Origin: Pegea sp. RAD2-039
Taxonomy: Eukaryota; Chordata; Thaliacea; Salpida; Salpidae
Reading direction: 5' to 3'
Length of the DNA stretch: 64,000 nucleotides
Assembly: GCA_034620365.1 (NCBI GenBank)
Contig: JAQGEQ010000255.1
Span: forward strand, 496,001-560,000
The first letter of the stretch is position 1, and every line of letters begins with the position of its first letter. Both the position numbers and the translations under genes were made by a program. Of the stretch, positions 10,954 through 20,513 are shown piece after piece. The notes beneath the pieces are model-generated. The model saw only the letters and a list, made by a program, of their open reading frames with translations. It made no database searches and was not told the DNA's origin.

Positions 10954-13900
10954 TCGTAGATAAGATCAAGTTATGATCTTAATAATGTATTCTGGTGACC
11001 TTATCATAAAATGAAGGAATACCAACAAGAATCTGGTTCTTTTCTTCCACTGTCACTAACATAAGTTATTTAGATCTTGTATAAGTAGATATTTTCACTA
11101 TCCGGTATCCTTCCATATCTAGCTGATTTATTCAAGTGTTCCCTATTTAAAGGAGGCATGAGATCAAGATTAAAGATGAAGACTACAAGATAAAGTCTTT
11201 CAGATAATGTCGTTACGTTTCTATGGCTACCTACAAAGCTCGGTGAAAAAACTCATCAACCAAAAACTAGTTAAATTAAAAATTTAAAACTTTGATTATT
11301 GATATTATGAATTATATGAATAAATGATATGATATAAGTAAAGTTAATCAAACATTTCAATTTAATTTGAAGAAAAATGAAATCAAAACAAGACACATAG
11401 ATAAAATTATTAAAAACTTTTAATATGAAATTGAAAGAAATTATTTTCAAAAAATCATTTGGATTTGTAAACTATTTTTTCATATATAGTTTAAATAAAT
11501 GATAGTATTAGATAGTACTTTTAATGTTGACGATACAATAACATTCTTTGCTGTTAACGTTGCTTTGGTTAAAGTAAGTGATGACTTGGCAACTTGAACC
11601 ATCAAGATCAATGTTTGCTTGAAAAATAATTATTTATTGAAATGAAGATATTATTTGAGAAGTTTTTAAAAGTCAAGCTGCAAAAATGGCGTTTTTGAAA
11701 TTCACGTGGTTTTTGATGATGTGTTGAAACCATACCGCAGTTCATGAATATATTTTTATCTAAACTTCCTGCAATGTTATAAAAACTTACATTCTTTTTA
11801 TGTAGAAAGATAACTAAAATTGGTTTTGTTAATAGCAAAATAGATTCACAAAATTGTTATTTGTTTAGTATATAGATAACTTAGCAAAATTTTATAAATT
11901 ATTTGTTTTTTAGTTGAAGATGAATTAAAAAGAATCATAATCGAAAATATATTCTATTTAATCTTCTTAATTATCATTTACTGAAAGAATTGCAAAAATA
12001 TTTTGGAAAAAGTTAAATGTTTAATACCTTTAATTGAATTGAATTTTAAATGTTAGTTTTAATAAAAATGATTTTCAAATTGACAATTTTAAGATATGTT
12101 TCATAACATAAAACTTTTTGAAGTTCTCATTATGAGGCATTCTTTATTAATCTTTTTGTAAAAGTTTGATAATAACTTAAATAGAAAGTTTTAATGAAAA
12201 ATAGTTTTCTGAATTCACTGCAATCTTGCAATTTCATAAAAAAGTTTTATTTGCTTACAACCATTTTTGTCGCTGTCTATCTTATGTTTTGACGTGACAA
12301 TTTATTTTTTGATTATTATCTGAAGATCGAACTTTAAATCTCTTCAAAATCAAGGTTAACATTTAGTAAACTTTAAAAAAGATTTCAATAATTGGAAAAA
12401 AGTTTTATTAAAACAAATTCAGTGTTAATAAACTAATAAGGAAATTTTCTTTTCGAACAGCAAGTTTTTTATTATTTTGAAATGTCTTTTATTTTATTTC
12501 TTTTATTTTTTGTTGTATTTTGATCCATACTTATGATAACATTAAAATTTCATGAAAACTTATTTATGAATTATTTTAATGTTCAAATTTATCTAATAAG
12601 TTTTATTTACAACTAAATTTATATGTCTTATAGAGAAGTAAAGGTATTTAAGGATTTTTGTAGCTTATAAATAAAAGGTTTTAAAGTATATTTTAACAAA
12701 ATTATTTCTCCATCACAACAGAAATTTTGAATTTTATAATTTACTTGATAAGTGGTTCATAAGAGTGGAATATTTTTATATTTTTGTTTATTTTCTTTAT
12801 TCACATAAATAATATTGAACTATTCTCTTAATACTTAAAAATAATTAATTAAATAAATATGTTTTATATTATAAAGTTATATAGCATTAGATTAAAATAA
12901 TTTTCCTTTACATAACAGTTGACTTATTATACTTAAACTAATTTTTTCTGTCTAAATAATTCATCAATTTATTTATAATTTTTGTATTTCGTAACTTCTT
13001 TTTCTAGCCCTAAGAAAATGTTTTTTATCTGAATGTAAGAAATACTCTAACTAACAGCAAATTATAGATTTGGTTTTATATTTCAGATTGTTGGATGTCA
13101 TTTTAACTAAATTTAAATAAGGCATTTGATATCAGCAAATAGAATGCCAAGATTTTTTTTTAAGATTAGTTGTAACTTGAATTGCAATATATGACTAAAG
13201 ACTTTTTACTATTAATTAAATTATCAAAGAATATAATCATAATAAAATTATGAAGTTTTTTATGTTTAATCTGATTGTTTTTAAACAGCTAAATTTAATC
13301 AAAAATTTTAATAAAAATGAGATGAACTTCAAACCTTACAAACTTCATCTGATACTGGATCAAAACATTAAAAGGTTTGTGATTTTTTATTTAATGTCTA
13401 AATATAATTTAGATATTATAATACAATCTTTTTTTAATTACTTAATTTATCTATAAAACAATTAGTTTTTATTTCATTTGTGTGCAATTATGTTGTTCTC
13501 TGTTGTATATAAAGATTGTGTATTTTGTTATATTGCAACCATGCATTAAATAATTAAATGAATTATTAATATGGTGTAAGCACAAATATTAATTATGATA
13601 ATTATGAGACTTCAGAATTACATTTAGAATGATTTGTTATTCTACTCTAGTATTTTAAACACATATATATCATAAATTTATAACATAATGTTGTTGAATT
13701 ATATCCTTATCATATTTAATCATTAACTTTCATCTCAACAATTAACTTTAGATTGTTAAGAAATACTTTTATTAAAAAAGCTAATATAAAAATTAATGAA
13801 AATTTTGGTGAAAAAAATCCCAAAAATTATATTAAGTTTAGAAAATGCGAAAGTTAGTTGTGTGAATTATAAAATTATTTGTCTAAAAATAAGAATAGCT

Positions 13901-14369
13901 AATATAATCAATCCTTCTATAGGCTTGATGTATTAATAAATTCCTAAAATTTAGTTTGACTTAACTGTTAGTTTATATATTTAATTATTTATCAAATCCA
14001 ACTCATTCAAACTTAAACCTAATATCGCTTTTTAAAAAGTAATTAAAATAAATTGAATGAAACTTAATTATAATCAATTATCAGATGTGTGGTATTACTT
14101 AAAGAAAACCTTCTCCATTAGAGGAAAGCAACTGCTCAAGCATTTGATAGATTATAGAAGAAAAGGATTCTAATCATTGATTATATGAAGTCAACCTCTG
14201 CATCTTGTAAGAATCAAAACACAATAAGTTATAGGAAAATCGTTTTTTTTGCACTAAGTAACTACAGTTAAGAGAATCAAATTATACTTCAGGTAAAGTT
14301 GTTGTTACTCATATTTGTGACCTTTATTAAAAGTTATTGGTTGAGTTTTCACTAAGACATGTTGTGCAG
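10954..14369. other. Long A+T-rich spacer between CRE island and exon train
   Basis: No recognised gene. Equivalent stretches: 22981-25368 (cut), 30434-34050, 40683-43334 (cut), 51646-55265, 62686-64000 (window edge). Two frames recur: a 76-codon minus frame (11608-11838; also 31288-31518, 52504-52734, broken in U2 and U6) and a 68-codon + frame (13250-13456; also 32928-33134, 54143-54343, broken in U4). Both have the composition of the surrounding DNA and no domain, so I do not call them genes. Confidence 0.5.
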
Positions 14370-14525
14370 GTTGTTCAGAAATGTTGGAGAGACTCATCTT
14401 ACTAGTACATTGACTTTTACGTTTTTATCAACCAACAAGACATAGTTACAAATAACATTTCTTTAAAACAACCTTGGTGTCCATGGTTAAAGATGCTGAA
14501 TATTCTTCTTGTTCTGCCATTTTGA
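14370..14525 (+). pseudogene. Exon-like segment 1 of + strand train (unit U1)
   Basis: Opens directly after a TTGTGCAG acceptor. In phase 0 it reads VVQKCWRDSSY, a stop, then YIDFYVFINQQDIVTNN and LKQPWCPWLKMLN, to TGA at 14523-14525. U4 carries the same exon without the internal stop. The words look like a host protein exon (Trp, Cys and Pro rich, unlike the A+T-rich background), but I recognise no family. A GTAAGA donor-like site lies a few bases beyond the stop. Confidence 0.35.
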
Positions 14526-15000
14526 TTTGTAAGAAATTTTCGACTATCAAGTTAATAATGATTTATTTTATTAACAAACCTTCTGCACAGTAGTCAAGAG
14601 TGTTGAGAATTCTGTTATTTCAAGAACTTTCACTGATAACTAGCTTCGATTATCTAAACCAACTAAAAAGTAACTTTTTTCAATTACACATCTTGTCCTT
14701 GGTGATTAAAAGTACTGACACGTTTCTTAGAATCCTCACAAGTTTTGTGTTTGATGTTTGAATCAGTTCTCTTCAGCTTCTAGCATCTTCAAATACATAA
14801 ACTATACAACAAATAATAGTGCAATAATGATTACTTATACCTAAGCTAAACCTTGGGCTATTGGTGAACGTGCTTCTGACTATAGTAGTTCTAGAACTTT
14901 GAATTTAACTTTTCTTTGAACATTGTAATTAAACTTATTTCAATTTTGATGTCACTGAAAGTTTGCTGATTGGTTCAACAACTATTTTAAATTTTGGCAG

Positions 15001-15077
15001 GTTGCTATAATTACGTAACAGCATCTTTAAAGACGTGGAAATCGTGTCTGGCAGTCTTCATCTTATCTCTTTATTAA
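15001..15077 (+). pseudogene. Exon-like segment 2 with a hydrophobic stretch (unit U1)
   Basis: Follows a TTTTGGCAG acceptor. The frame starting at 15003 reads CYNYVTASLKTWKSC then LAVFILSLY and stops at TAA 15075-15077. A different frame over the same bases (DVEIVSGSLHLISLLTRG) is also open, so the assignment is weak. Copies in U3, U4 and U5 keep the acceptor and the sequence (near 34682, 43965 and 55897). The hydrophobic LAVFILSLY could be the start of a membrane segment. Confidence 0.25.
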
Positions 15078-15177
15078 CTAGAGGAATTTTACATCTATTA
15101 TTCAATAAGAACTTTTGAAACTGAAAGTAGTTTGCCTAGAAAAAGAATTATCCAAATTCTAAACATTCGATTTCAGT

Positions 15178-15256
15178 GATTTTGGAGGAAGACTTTTGTG
15201 ATGCTCCTTTACCTGATCTTATATCACTAAGAAGGAACAGAAGAAGATTAATATGA
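15178..15256 (+). pseudogene. Exon-like segment 3 (unit U1)
   Basis: After a CGATTTCAG acceptor one frame reads ILEEDFCDAPLPDLI and then an Arg-rich tail LRRNRRRLI before a stop. In U3, U4 and U5 the frame ends just after DAPLPD (GATGCT or GATTCT followed by TAA). The acidic, proline-containing word is coding-like; family unknown. Confidence 0.28.
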
Positions 15257-15577
15257 TGATTTGTTGAAAGCTCATTAAAAGTAAGTTGAATTTGTTTTTA
15301 ACTAAATTGAAATCAAATTTTATTAAGTATTTGTCACGATATATTTGTATTGGTTGAATGTTAACTTCTAAAAATAAACTTCATTATTACTTGATCAAAA
15401 TAAATAAAATCGTAATAAAGCAAAAGTTAACTAATGGAAAAAAATCTGGTTCCTGAAGATACAAGTTTTATGTAATAACCAGAATTGACCGAGAACGGTC
15501 ATGATAAGTTAGATGCAAAAGTGTTTTCAAAAACAGAGAAAAATACAATTAGAAAATAACTAAAATTTTGTTTACAG

Positions 15578-15754
15578 TTTCCTGTTTTCATTGATGCTGG
15601 GTTTTCTGTCATTGAGTTGTATGCGGAGTAGAGAACAACCATTGGAGGGATCATCGTCAATATCTTCCAATTTGCTGGTAAAATGGGCTTTAATTATAGT
15701 CTTAAATGTCTTCCATCACCCACAAAATTGGAGTCTAACCTCATCCGAAGATGA
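15578..15754 (+). pseudogene. Exon-like segment 4 (unit U1), GGIIVNIFQFAGKMGFNYSL motif
   Basis: Starts right after a TTTGTTTACAG acceptor. Phase 0 reads FPVFIDAGFSVIELYAE, one TAG, then RTTIGGIIVNIFQFAGK, MGFNYSLKCLPSPTK and LESNLIRR to TGA 15752-15754 (58 codons). The piece G-I-x-x-N-I-F-Q-x-A-x-K-M-x-F-N-Y-S looks like the start of a ligand-binding lobe of ionotropic glutamate receptor-like proteins (G-x-x-x-D-I-x-x-x-I-A-x-x-L-x-F-x-Y). That is a resemblance only: the segment order in the train does not fit that family and the TAG breaks it. A second frame (15564-15764) is also open for 66 codons. Confidence 0.3.
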
Positions 15755-16003
15755 AACCAAATGATTTGTCTTCATTTCTGGTTCTCGATCCTAACTACAT
15801 GATCTCTTATTTCATCAGATCCATAACTAGTGATTGCTAGAATTTATATTTGTTTTCAAGATGTTTCATCGTCAAGATATAAATAATCAGTTGATCAACA
15901 ACCTAATCACATCCACTACTCTTCACAATAATGATAAAACTCTCTAAAATCTGCAGATAAATTCTCTTTACTTTCAAAAACTTCATTAAATTTTACATTT
16001 CAG

Positions 16004-16087
16004 TTTTCTACAAACATACAAACTCATCGAGTGGTTGAAGAACGGGAAGGACTTTTTGTTGTGATCGCCTATTTCTTTTGTGAGTAG
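16004..16087 (+). pseudogene. Exon-like segment 5 (unit U1)
   Basis: After a TTACATTTCAG acceptor, phase 0 reads FSTNIQTHRVVEEREGLFVV then IAYFFCE and stops at TAG 16085-16087. The frame continues past it with coding-like words (SYVSFDVKMEMGV), so the original exon was probably longer. A 73-codon minus frame on the opposite strand is open in U4 and U5 (44702-44923, 56906-57127), so strand is not certain. Family unknown. Confidence 0.3.
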
Positions 16088-16438
16088 GACACATGAACAA
16101 GAAACTTATCATATGTATCTTTTGATGTAAAGATGGAAATGGGAGTGTGAAGTTACATGTGAGGAAATATTTGTAGTTTAATCTAATATTTGTTTTGTAA
16201 AAGTCTTCGTCATAACCCAGACATTTTTCAAAGTTATCTCCTTACTAAAGCTGACATAAGGATACTTCTAGCCACAAGCAGCTGTTTACTTGAAAAAGCT
16301 TTATATAAATAGTTATTATCACTTTAATTTATTCAATTTATATAATTTATTCCATGCACGAATTGTTTTGTCGCTATTGGAGCTTAATATAGATACTACC
16401 TAGCAACGATTAAGATAATTTCTTTTTGGTGTACCTAG

Positions 16439-16608
16439 TATAAGGCAACAGTTATTAGAGAATGAAATATTAAAATTGATAAAAACTCTTAACCATGCAG
16501 TGATACTAGAAGGGATGTCTGGTGGAGCAACCAATACTTCAGGATTAACAGAAGTTTGAAGCTTCAGAAGAAGCAGTAAATTCAATGGAACCAAATAGAG
16601 AAGACTGA
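16439..16608 (+). pseudogene. Exon-like segment 6 (unit U1), LLENEILKLIKTLN and GGATNTSG
   Basis: Opens after a TTTCTTTTTGGTGTACCTAG acceptor. The frame from 16440 reads IRQQLLENEILKLIKTLNHA, then VILEGMSGGATNTSGLTEV and TGA at 16557. One base over, the following bases read KFEASEEAVNSMEPNRED to TGA 16606-16608, clearly coding-like, so either a 1-bp shift or a small intron (TTAACAG before AAG) separates them. The first part looks like a short amphipathic or coiled-coil helix. The opposite strand carries a 64-codon frame (16400-16594) that I take as its shadow. No family recognised; it may be the last exon of the train. Confidence 0.38.
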
Positions 16609-16618
16609 GTAGTTGTGC

Positions 16619-16647
16619 GTCATCAGCTTTTCAAATCATCGATCGTC
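16619..16647 (+). repeat. Short direct repeat, right copy (unit U1)
   Basis: Partner of 10913-10943. It is followed by CACGTCACATCACTGATCACC-like sequence and then (16805-16885) by a block similar to 10655-10730. In U5 this copy is removed by the deletion near 57491. Confidence 0.6.
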
Positions 16648-17340
16648 GTCGTACAAAAACTAAACGATTCCGTTAGGTGAATGACCTTTAGTGACCCCAC
16701 AACACGTCACATCACTGATCACCATGTGCAACTAACCGTGAAGAGATGATGAATGATTATTAAACTTTCCATTTTAGCGATTTTTTTTTCTAAATTTTTA
16801 AGATGTTTTATTTAATAAGCGAATAAAGGCTTGAAAATTACTAAAAAAGTGTTATGTAAAATCCGCCTGAAATTTATGAAATGCTATTTTATCAACTGTT
16901 TTTTCCAAAACTTTAAGATATCCACAATTTTTGAAATTGATCTAGAAATAAAAACAGTTAGTTTGAAAATAACCTTAGAGTTGCTTAAGATCTCCAATTA
17001 GTAGATCTTGGGTGCTAGATCTCTCAGGCTAATTGTGACAAAGACACTAGATGTAAACCTGAGACAAATATAAATTTAAATAAAATTTTTGTGAAAAAAA
17101 TACTTCACTAGATGAATATCGTCAACCTTGCTTAGTAGCTTAAATAGCAAAATAAAATTTTAAAATTGATGTCTACTCAAATGTTTACTTTCTAGTACAA
17201 TGTCAATGAAGTCTATAGTAGTTCATTCTACTTTGTATAATCAACAAATCTGATACTTATGTATGTAGAAAGTATGACAGCAAACTAGTACCTCATAACT
17301 TCTTTAAAGGTTGAAACTAAGTAAAGTTGACCATTGTAAG

Positions 17341-17424
17341 ATGACACAGAAAGCAACTGTATCTTATTTGAGGGAGCTGGTTCAGAAACACGAATTTCTT
17401 TTGCTATCCAACCATTCATTCTAA
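17341..17424 (+). CDS. 27-codon + strand frame MTQKATVSYLRELVQKHEF (unit U1)
   Basis: ATG to TAA, reading MTQKATVSYLRELVQKHEF then LLLSNHSF. It is an island of coding-like composition and is open in all four copies that retain it (U1, U3, U4, U5). The amphipathic LRELVQKHEF could be a helix. It may be the start of an old gene whose next exon is lost, or a short peptide frame. No recognisable donor immediately follows. Confidence 0.3.
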   Translation: MTQKATVSYLRELVQKHEFLLLSNHSF

Positions 17425-18600
17425 AAACATTATTATCTAATCAACAGAATTTTAATGTGTCATTAGTAATTTTATAACCAGGAAGATAAAATTATTTTTC
17501 TTTTTGGCTTTCTTCATTAGATCTAAGAAAAATTGAAGTGTGACGAATTTACCTTTAGGGTTTTTATGTATAAGTAGATTGAAATTGAATTCATCTGTTG
17601 TTATTTTCAACAATCACAAAGGAATGAGATTGATCAGTAATCTTATGAACTGACTGCTATGTCCTCTATGATCTTCATCTTCGGATTCGAATCCTTCCAT
17701 GATATCAGAAGTTTAGAAAACTGCGCAATATAAGAAGATCAATTTTTACAAGATTTGTAAACTAATATCAATTCTAAAAGTCTTAATTAAAACATAAAAT
17801 TGCTAGTACGTTTTACAAGGAGGATCTCCAATCTGCAGATATCAGGCTTCATCTATTTTAAGTTTGAAGATTGATAAGACAAAAAAAAATAGTAAGATAT
17901 ATGTTATTTAAAAAATATATAAAATCTTGCAACTATCTATGATTTAGAAAACTTTTAGGAAGGCTCAAAGGTTGAAATTAAATCTCTAAAAGTTGAATTG
18001 GTAGCTTCCTGGTATTTTTCACTTTTTTATTTGATAAAAATATGTAAGTTTTTACTGTGATTACTTTAACAGGTAAAGTCGCTCAGCATTTTGAAGATTT
18101 AAAGTATGATTAATATCTTGAGTTTTTCGTAAAAAATGATTACTAGTCGATATCACATAGACTTAAAATTTTTTCATGATTTCATTGCATAATCTTTTGA
18201 CTTCACTAGAGTATGGTCGACTTTAGACTTAAGCTTTTTTACAATAAGTTTGCATTTTTTGACTTTGAATTTTTCAGTTTTACTTTTTTATAGTTACTTA
18301 TTTAAATCAGGGAATATCTTAAAATAGAAGTAGAATCTGTAATTATCTAACCTATAAGATATTTGAAGTAATATTTGAATTTTTTAGATTTCCAGGATTA
18401 TTTGTAGGACTTTTGACAGTTTAATTTCTTACCAGAAGCTTGAAGAAACTTTTGAATCATGGTGAAAACCCGAAGTTCAGCAAAAAGTAACTAATTTTTA
18501 ATATTTTATTTTTAAATATCTGTTTTTTATTTTACTAAACTTTTTTTTCATTTGTTTTAGTGGTAAAATCAAATTTCACGATAATTTGAGACAAATTTAA
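17425..18600. other. Second spacer of the unit
   Basis: A+T-rich with no recognised gene. Equivalent: 25382-26080 (cut), 37109-38290, 46114-47290; nearly all deleted in U5. A tRNA T-arm-like word (GGGTTCAAATCCC at about 37367 in U3; weaker in U1 and U4) was examined and rejected as a tRNA. A 63-codon frame in U4 (46803-46994) has background composition. Confidence 0.5.
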
Positions 18601-18750
18601 GACTTTAGTATCTAGGACACAATGTTTATTGTATAATTATGAAAATGAGTCCAAATAATTAAAAAAAAAAATGAAATTGTTAAACTTATAAATTAATTTG
18701 TCAAATATATCCTTTTTGATGAGAAACATGTTGCAGAATTTTGCCTGGAT

Positions 18751-19339
18751 TCAGTCCTCATCTAATAAGAACAAACATGGATACAACTTATTCTCATTGT
18801 AAGGAAGAACAACTTTTTGTACTGATCTGAGATCAAGATTTTTGAGTTCGGGGATAGTAGGGACTTGATTATTTGCAATTTGAGGAGCAAGTGATTCTTT
18901 AAATTGGATCGGTTGATCTACATCACTTTCACTGTTACATCCAACTTTAAGATATTCATTTTCTTTTTTCTTCTCTTTTTTGGATTTGGTTCTTGAGAAA
19001 TTGTCACTGTTCGACTGACGACGGTGGTTTGGTTGATCAGTTTGGTTTTTCTTCATTTGGTGTTGATTGCTAAAAAAATAAAAAAAATAAAAGTTTGTAA
19101 TAACGAATGTTGAAAATTGAATTTTGAATTTGACTTACTTTAGGGGATTTACCCGAATGTGATTCAAATAAAGTCTCATAGCCAGAGTTCTTAGATCGAA
19201 GTTTGACCGGCAGTTGATGTTTTTTAGTGTTTCTAAACTTCATTGTTGATGAAGCAGCAAAAGACATCATTGGGTTAGAGGAGCTCAGAGACAATAAAGC
19301 ATCGATCGCGTCGCATTCTTTTTCATTTAGATGAAACAC
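18751..19339 (-). pseudogene. Two-exon gene remnant for a nuclear-type protein (unit U1)
   Basis: Exon 1 (19339-19139, 67 codons) begins at a GTG where U2-U4 have ATG, reads FHLNEKECDAIDALLSLSSS, and ends ...LFESHSGKSPK. A 69-bp intron (19138-19070) has GTAAGT and TTTTTTTAG borders and phase 0. Exon 2 runs to TGA 18751-18753. An AATAAA signal lies at 18630-18625. The model protein is 173 residues: a short acidic-hydrophobic motif (residues 9-20) similar to Sin3-interacting SID helices, a basic KKRRKK (98-103) that fits a nuclear signal, and a C-terminus LPYNENKLYPCLFSLDED. In U1 exon 2 starts out of frame (A5 instead of A6, giving an early TGA) and a second 1-bp loss restores frame before NEYLKVGCN. 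Host origin inferred; family not recognised. Confidence 0.5.
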
Positions 19340-19349
19340 GTTGCTGCTT

Positions 19350-19407
19350 CACGTGTTTGTTTTAAAGTATGTAGGTATTGTCTACTAAAAAGAAAATGAT
19401 GACGTCA
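19350..19407 (-). promoter_or_regulatory. E-box and CRE upstream of the minus-strand gene, unit U1
   Basis: CACGTG at 19350-19355 and a perfect palindromic TGACGTCA at 19400-19407, 11 and 61 bases upstream of the start codon position. Spacing fits a proximal promoter or 5' leader. Known binders are bHLH factors and CREB/ATF factors. No TATA box assigned. Confidence 0.45.
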
Positions 19408-19461
19408 TACATCGAAAGTAGAAGCGAGAACAAATCCAAATTACAACCAGCCTCATAAACA

Positions 19462-19479
19462 TGAAGCAATCATGCTTCA
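19462..19479. repeat. Inverted repeat TGAAGCA-ATCA-TGCTTCA
   Basis: Perfect 7-bp arms with a 4-base spacer, about 55 bp beyond the CRE, followed by TTACGCGC. Kept in U2, U4 and U5; U3 has one arm change (TGAAACA). It could be a dimer-binding operator or a chance palindrome. Confidence 0.4.
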
Positions 19480-20040
19480 GTTACGCGCAAAACATTTGTT
19501 AAGATCATTTAAGCACGTTGAAACAATATTTTTATTATGTAAAAAAATTACTTTTAATCTAAAAATGCATTCTCTTAGATAGATACTCAAAAGCAAACTT
19601 AAATTTTCTGTTGCTTTAAATAGTAAAACAAGAATATTACTTAAAACATAACAAGTAAAAACAGTAGCAGCCAAGTTTAGCTAACTTCACTCACTCTTTT
19701 TCAACAGCATTGAACATTCAAAAAGTTATTTAGTCTGTTATAAGCAAAAAGATAACATACACAACCTTACATTCAGAAAACCTAATACTGTGCTATAGCT
19801 TAAACTACAGATACTATTTTCTTATAATAAACTTCAAGTTGTTTCAAAAGTTATTTAAAGATAACTGTTTAGACTTAAATTATTTGTGTTCATATAAACA
19901 AATAATATTTTAAATATTGTTTTACAGAATGTCACAAATATTTCTATTATACATTTTTGGTACTGATTATTTAGTATTATCGTTTTGTATTTGTTACATT
20001 TGCTATATATAAAATGAAGTATTAATAAATGCTATAATTT
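19480..20040. other. A+T-rich stretch between minus-strand gene and small divergent frames
   Basis: No recognised gene. A 65-codon minus frame (19477-19674 in U1 only) is not kept open in all copies and has background composition. Equivalent stretches: 26942-27502, 39168-39727, 48149-48708, 59181-59740. Confidence 0.45.
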
Positions 20041-20246
20041 CATGTCAATGTTGCATTTAATATTTGTTTATTAACTTCTTCAGTATTAAAGTGTACATGA
20101 TTCTTATACCTTCTATTCAAATGTTTTAATACATTTTCACTAATGTTTGCCCTTGTGTATGTAAACATTTGTCCACTTATTATCATGAATCTGTAAAAAG
20201 ATGATTGATACTTCTGTTTTTGTGTTTTATAATTTTTTGCGTCAAA
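20041..20246 (-). pseudogene. 68-codon minus frame, broken copy (unit U1)
   Basis: Homologue of the open frame in U2-U4; a 1-bp loss (GAATCTG for GAATTCTG) breaks it. The same loss occurs in U5. Confidence 0.3.
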
Positions 20247-20345
20247 TGGTTTCTATATGTCTATGTCACAAATAAAAACAAAAAAAGCATTCTATTTTTT
20301 TAAGAACTAGTAAGAGTTTTTATTATTGAAACTTTTGTACTAACA

Positions 20346-20513
20346 ATGCAAAATATTTATTGCAAAGTTTGTAAAAAATATAAGCTTGGAAATTGTATAA
20401 ACTTTATGCCTACAAATTATCGTTTATTAAATAAAGATATAACACGTGCAGAAAAACTTTCAGTTTGTTGTGTTTGCTGCTCAGAAATACTACCCAGCAA
20501 CTTAAAACAGTAG
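20346..20513 (+). CDS. 55-residue frame with two C-x2-C pairs (unit U1)
   Basis: ATG to TAG, 55 codons: MQNIYCKVCKKYKLGNC, then NFMPTNYRLLNKDITRAEK, LSVCCVCCSEILPSNLKQ. Cys6-x2-Cys9 and the C41/C42 to C44/C45 cluster would fit a small zinc-binding fold. After the TAG the same frame stays open for 20 more codons (HQRYKIQDEYITSPYY...). The unit border follows directly. The opposite strand holds a 62-codon hydrophobic frame (20410-20598), which I regard as a shadow. Substitutions between copies mostly change amino acids, so there is no sign of strong selection. Function unknown. Confidence 0.35.
   Translation: MQNIYCKVCKKYKLGNCINFMPTNYRLLNKDITRAEKLSVCCVCCSEILPSNLKQ

Noticed and set aside
11608-11838. 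76-codon minus frame in the first spacer
   Set aside because: Broken in U2 and U6, no domain, background composition.
13250-13456. 68-codon + frame beginning MKFFMFNLIVFKQ
   Set aside because: Made almost entirely of A+T-rich codons (K, N, F, I, L); broken in U4; no domain.
16400-16594. 64-codon minus frame with a leucine run
   Set aside because: Antisense shadow of exon-like segment 6, which begins at a good splice acceptor on the + strand.
14370-16608. Naming the + strand exon train as an ionotropic receptor gene
   Set aside because: Only one segment resembles that family, the hydrophobic segment lies before it rather than after, and stops interrupt it.
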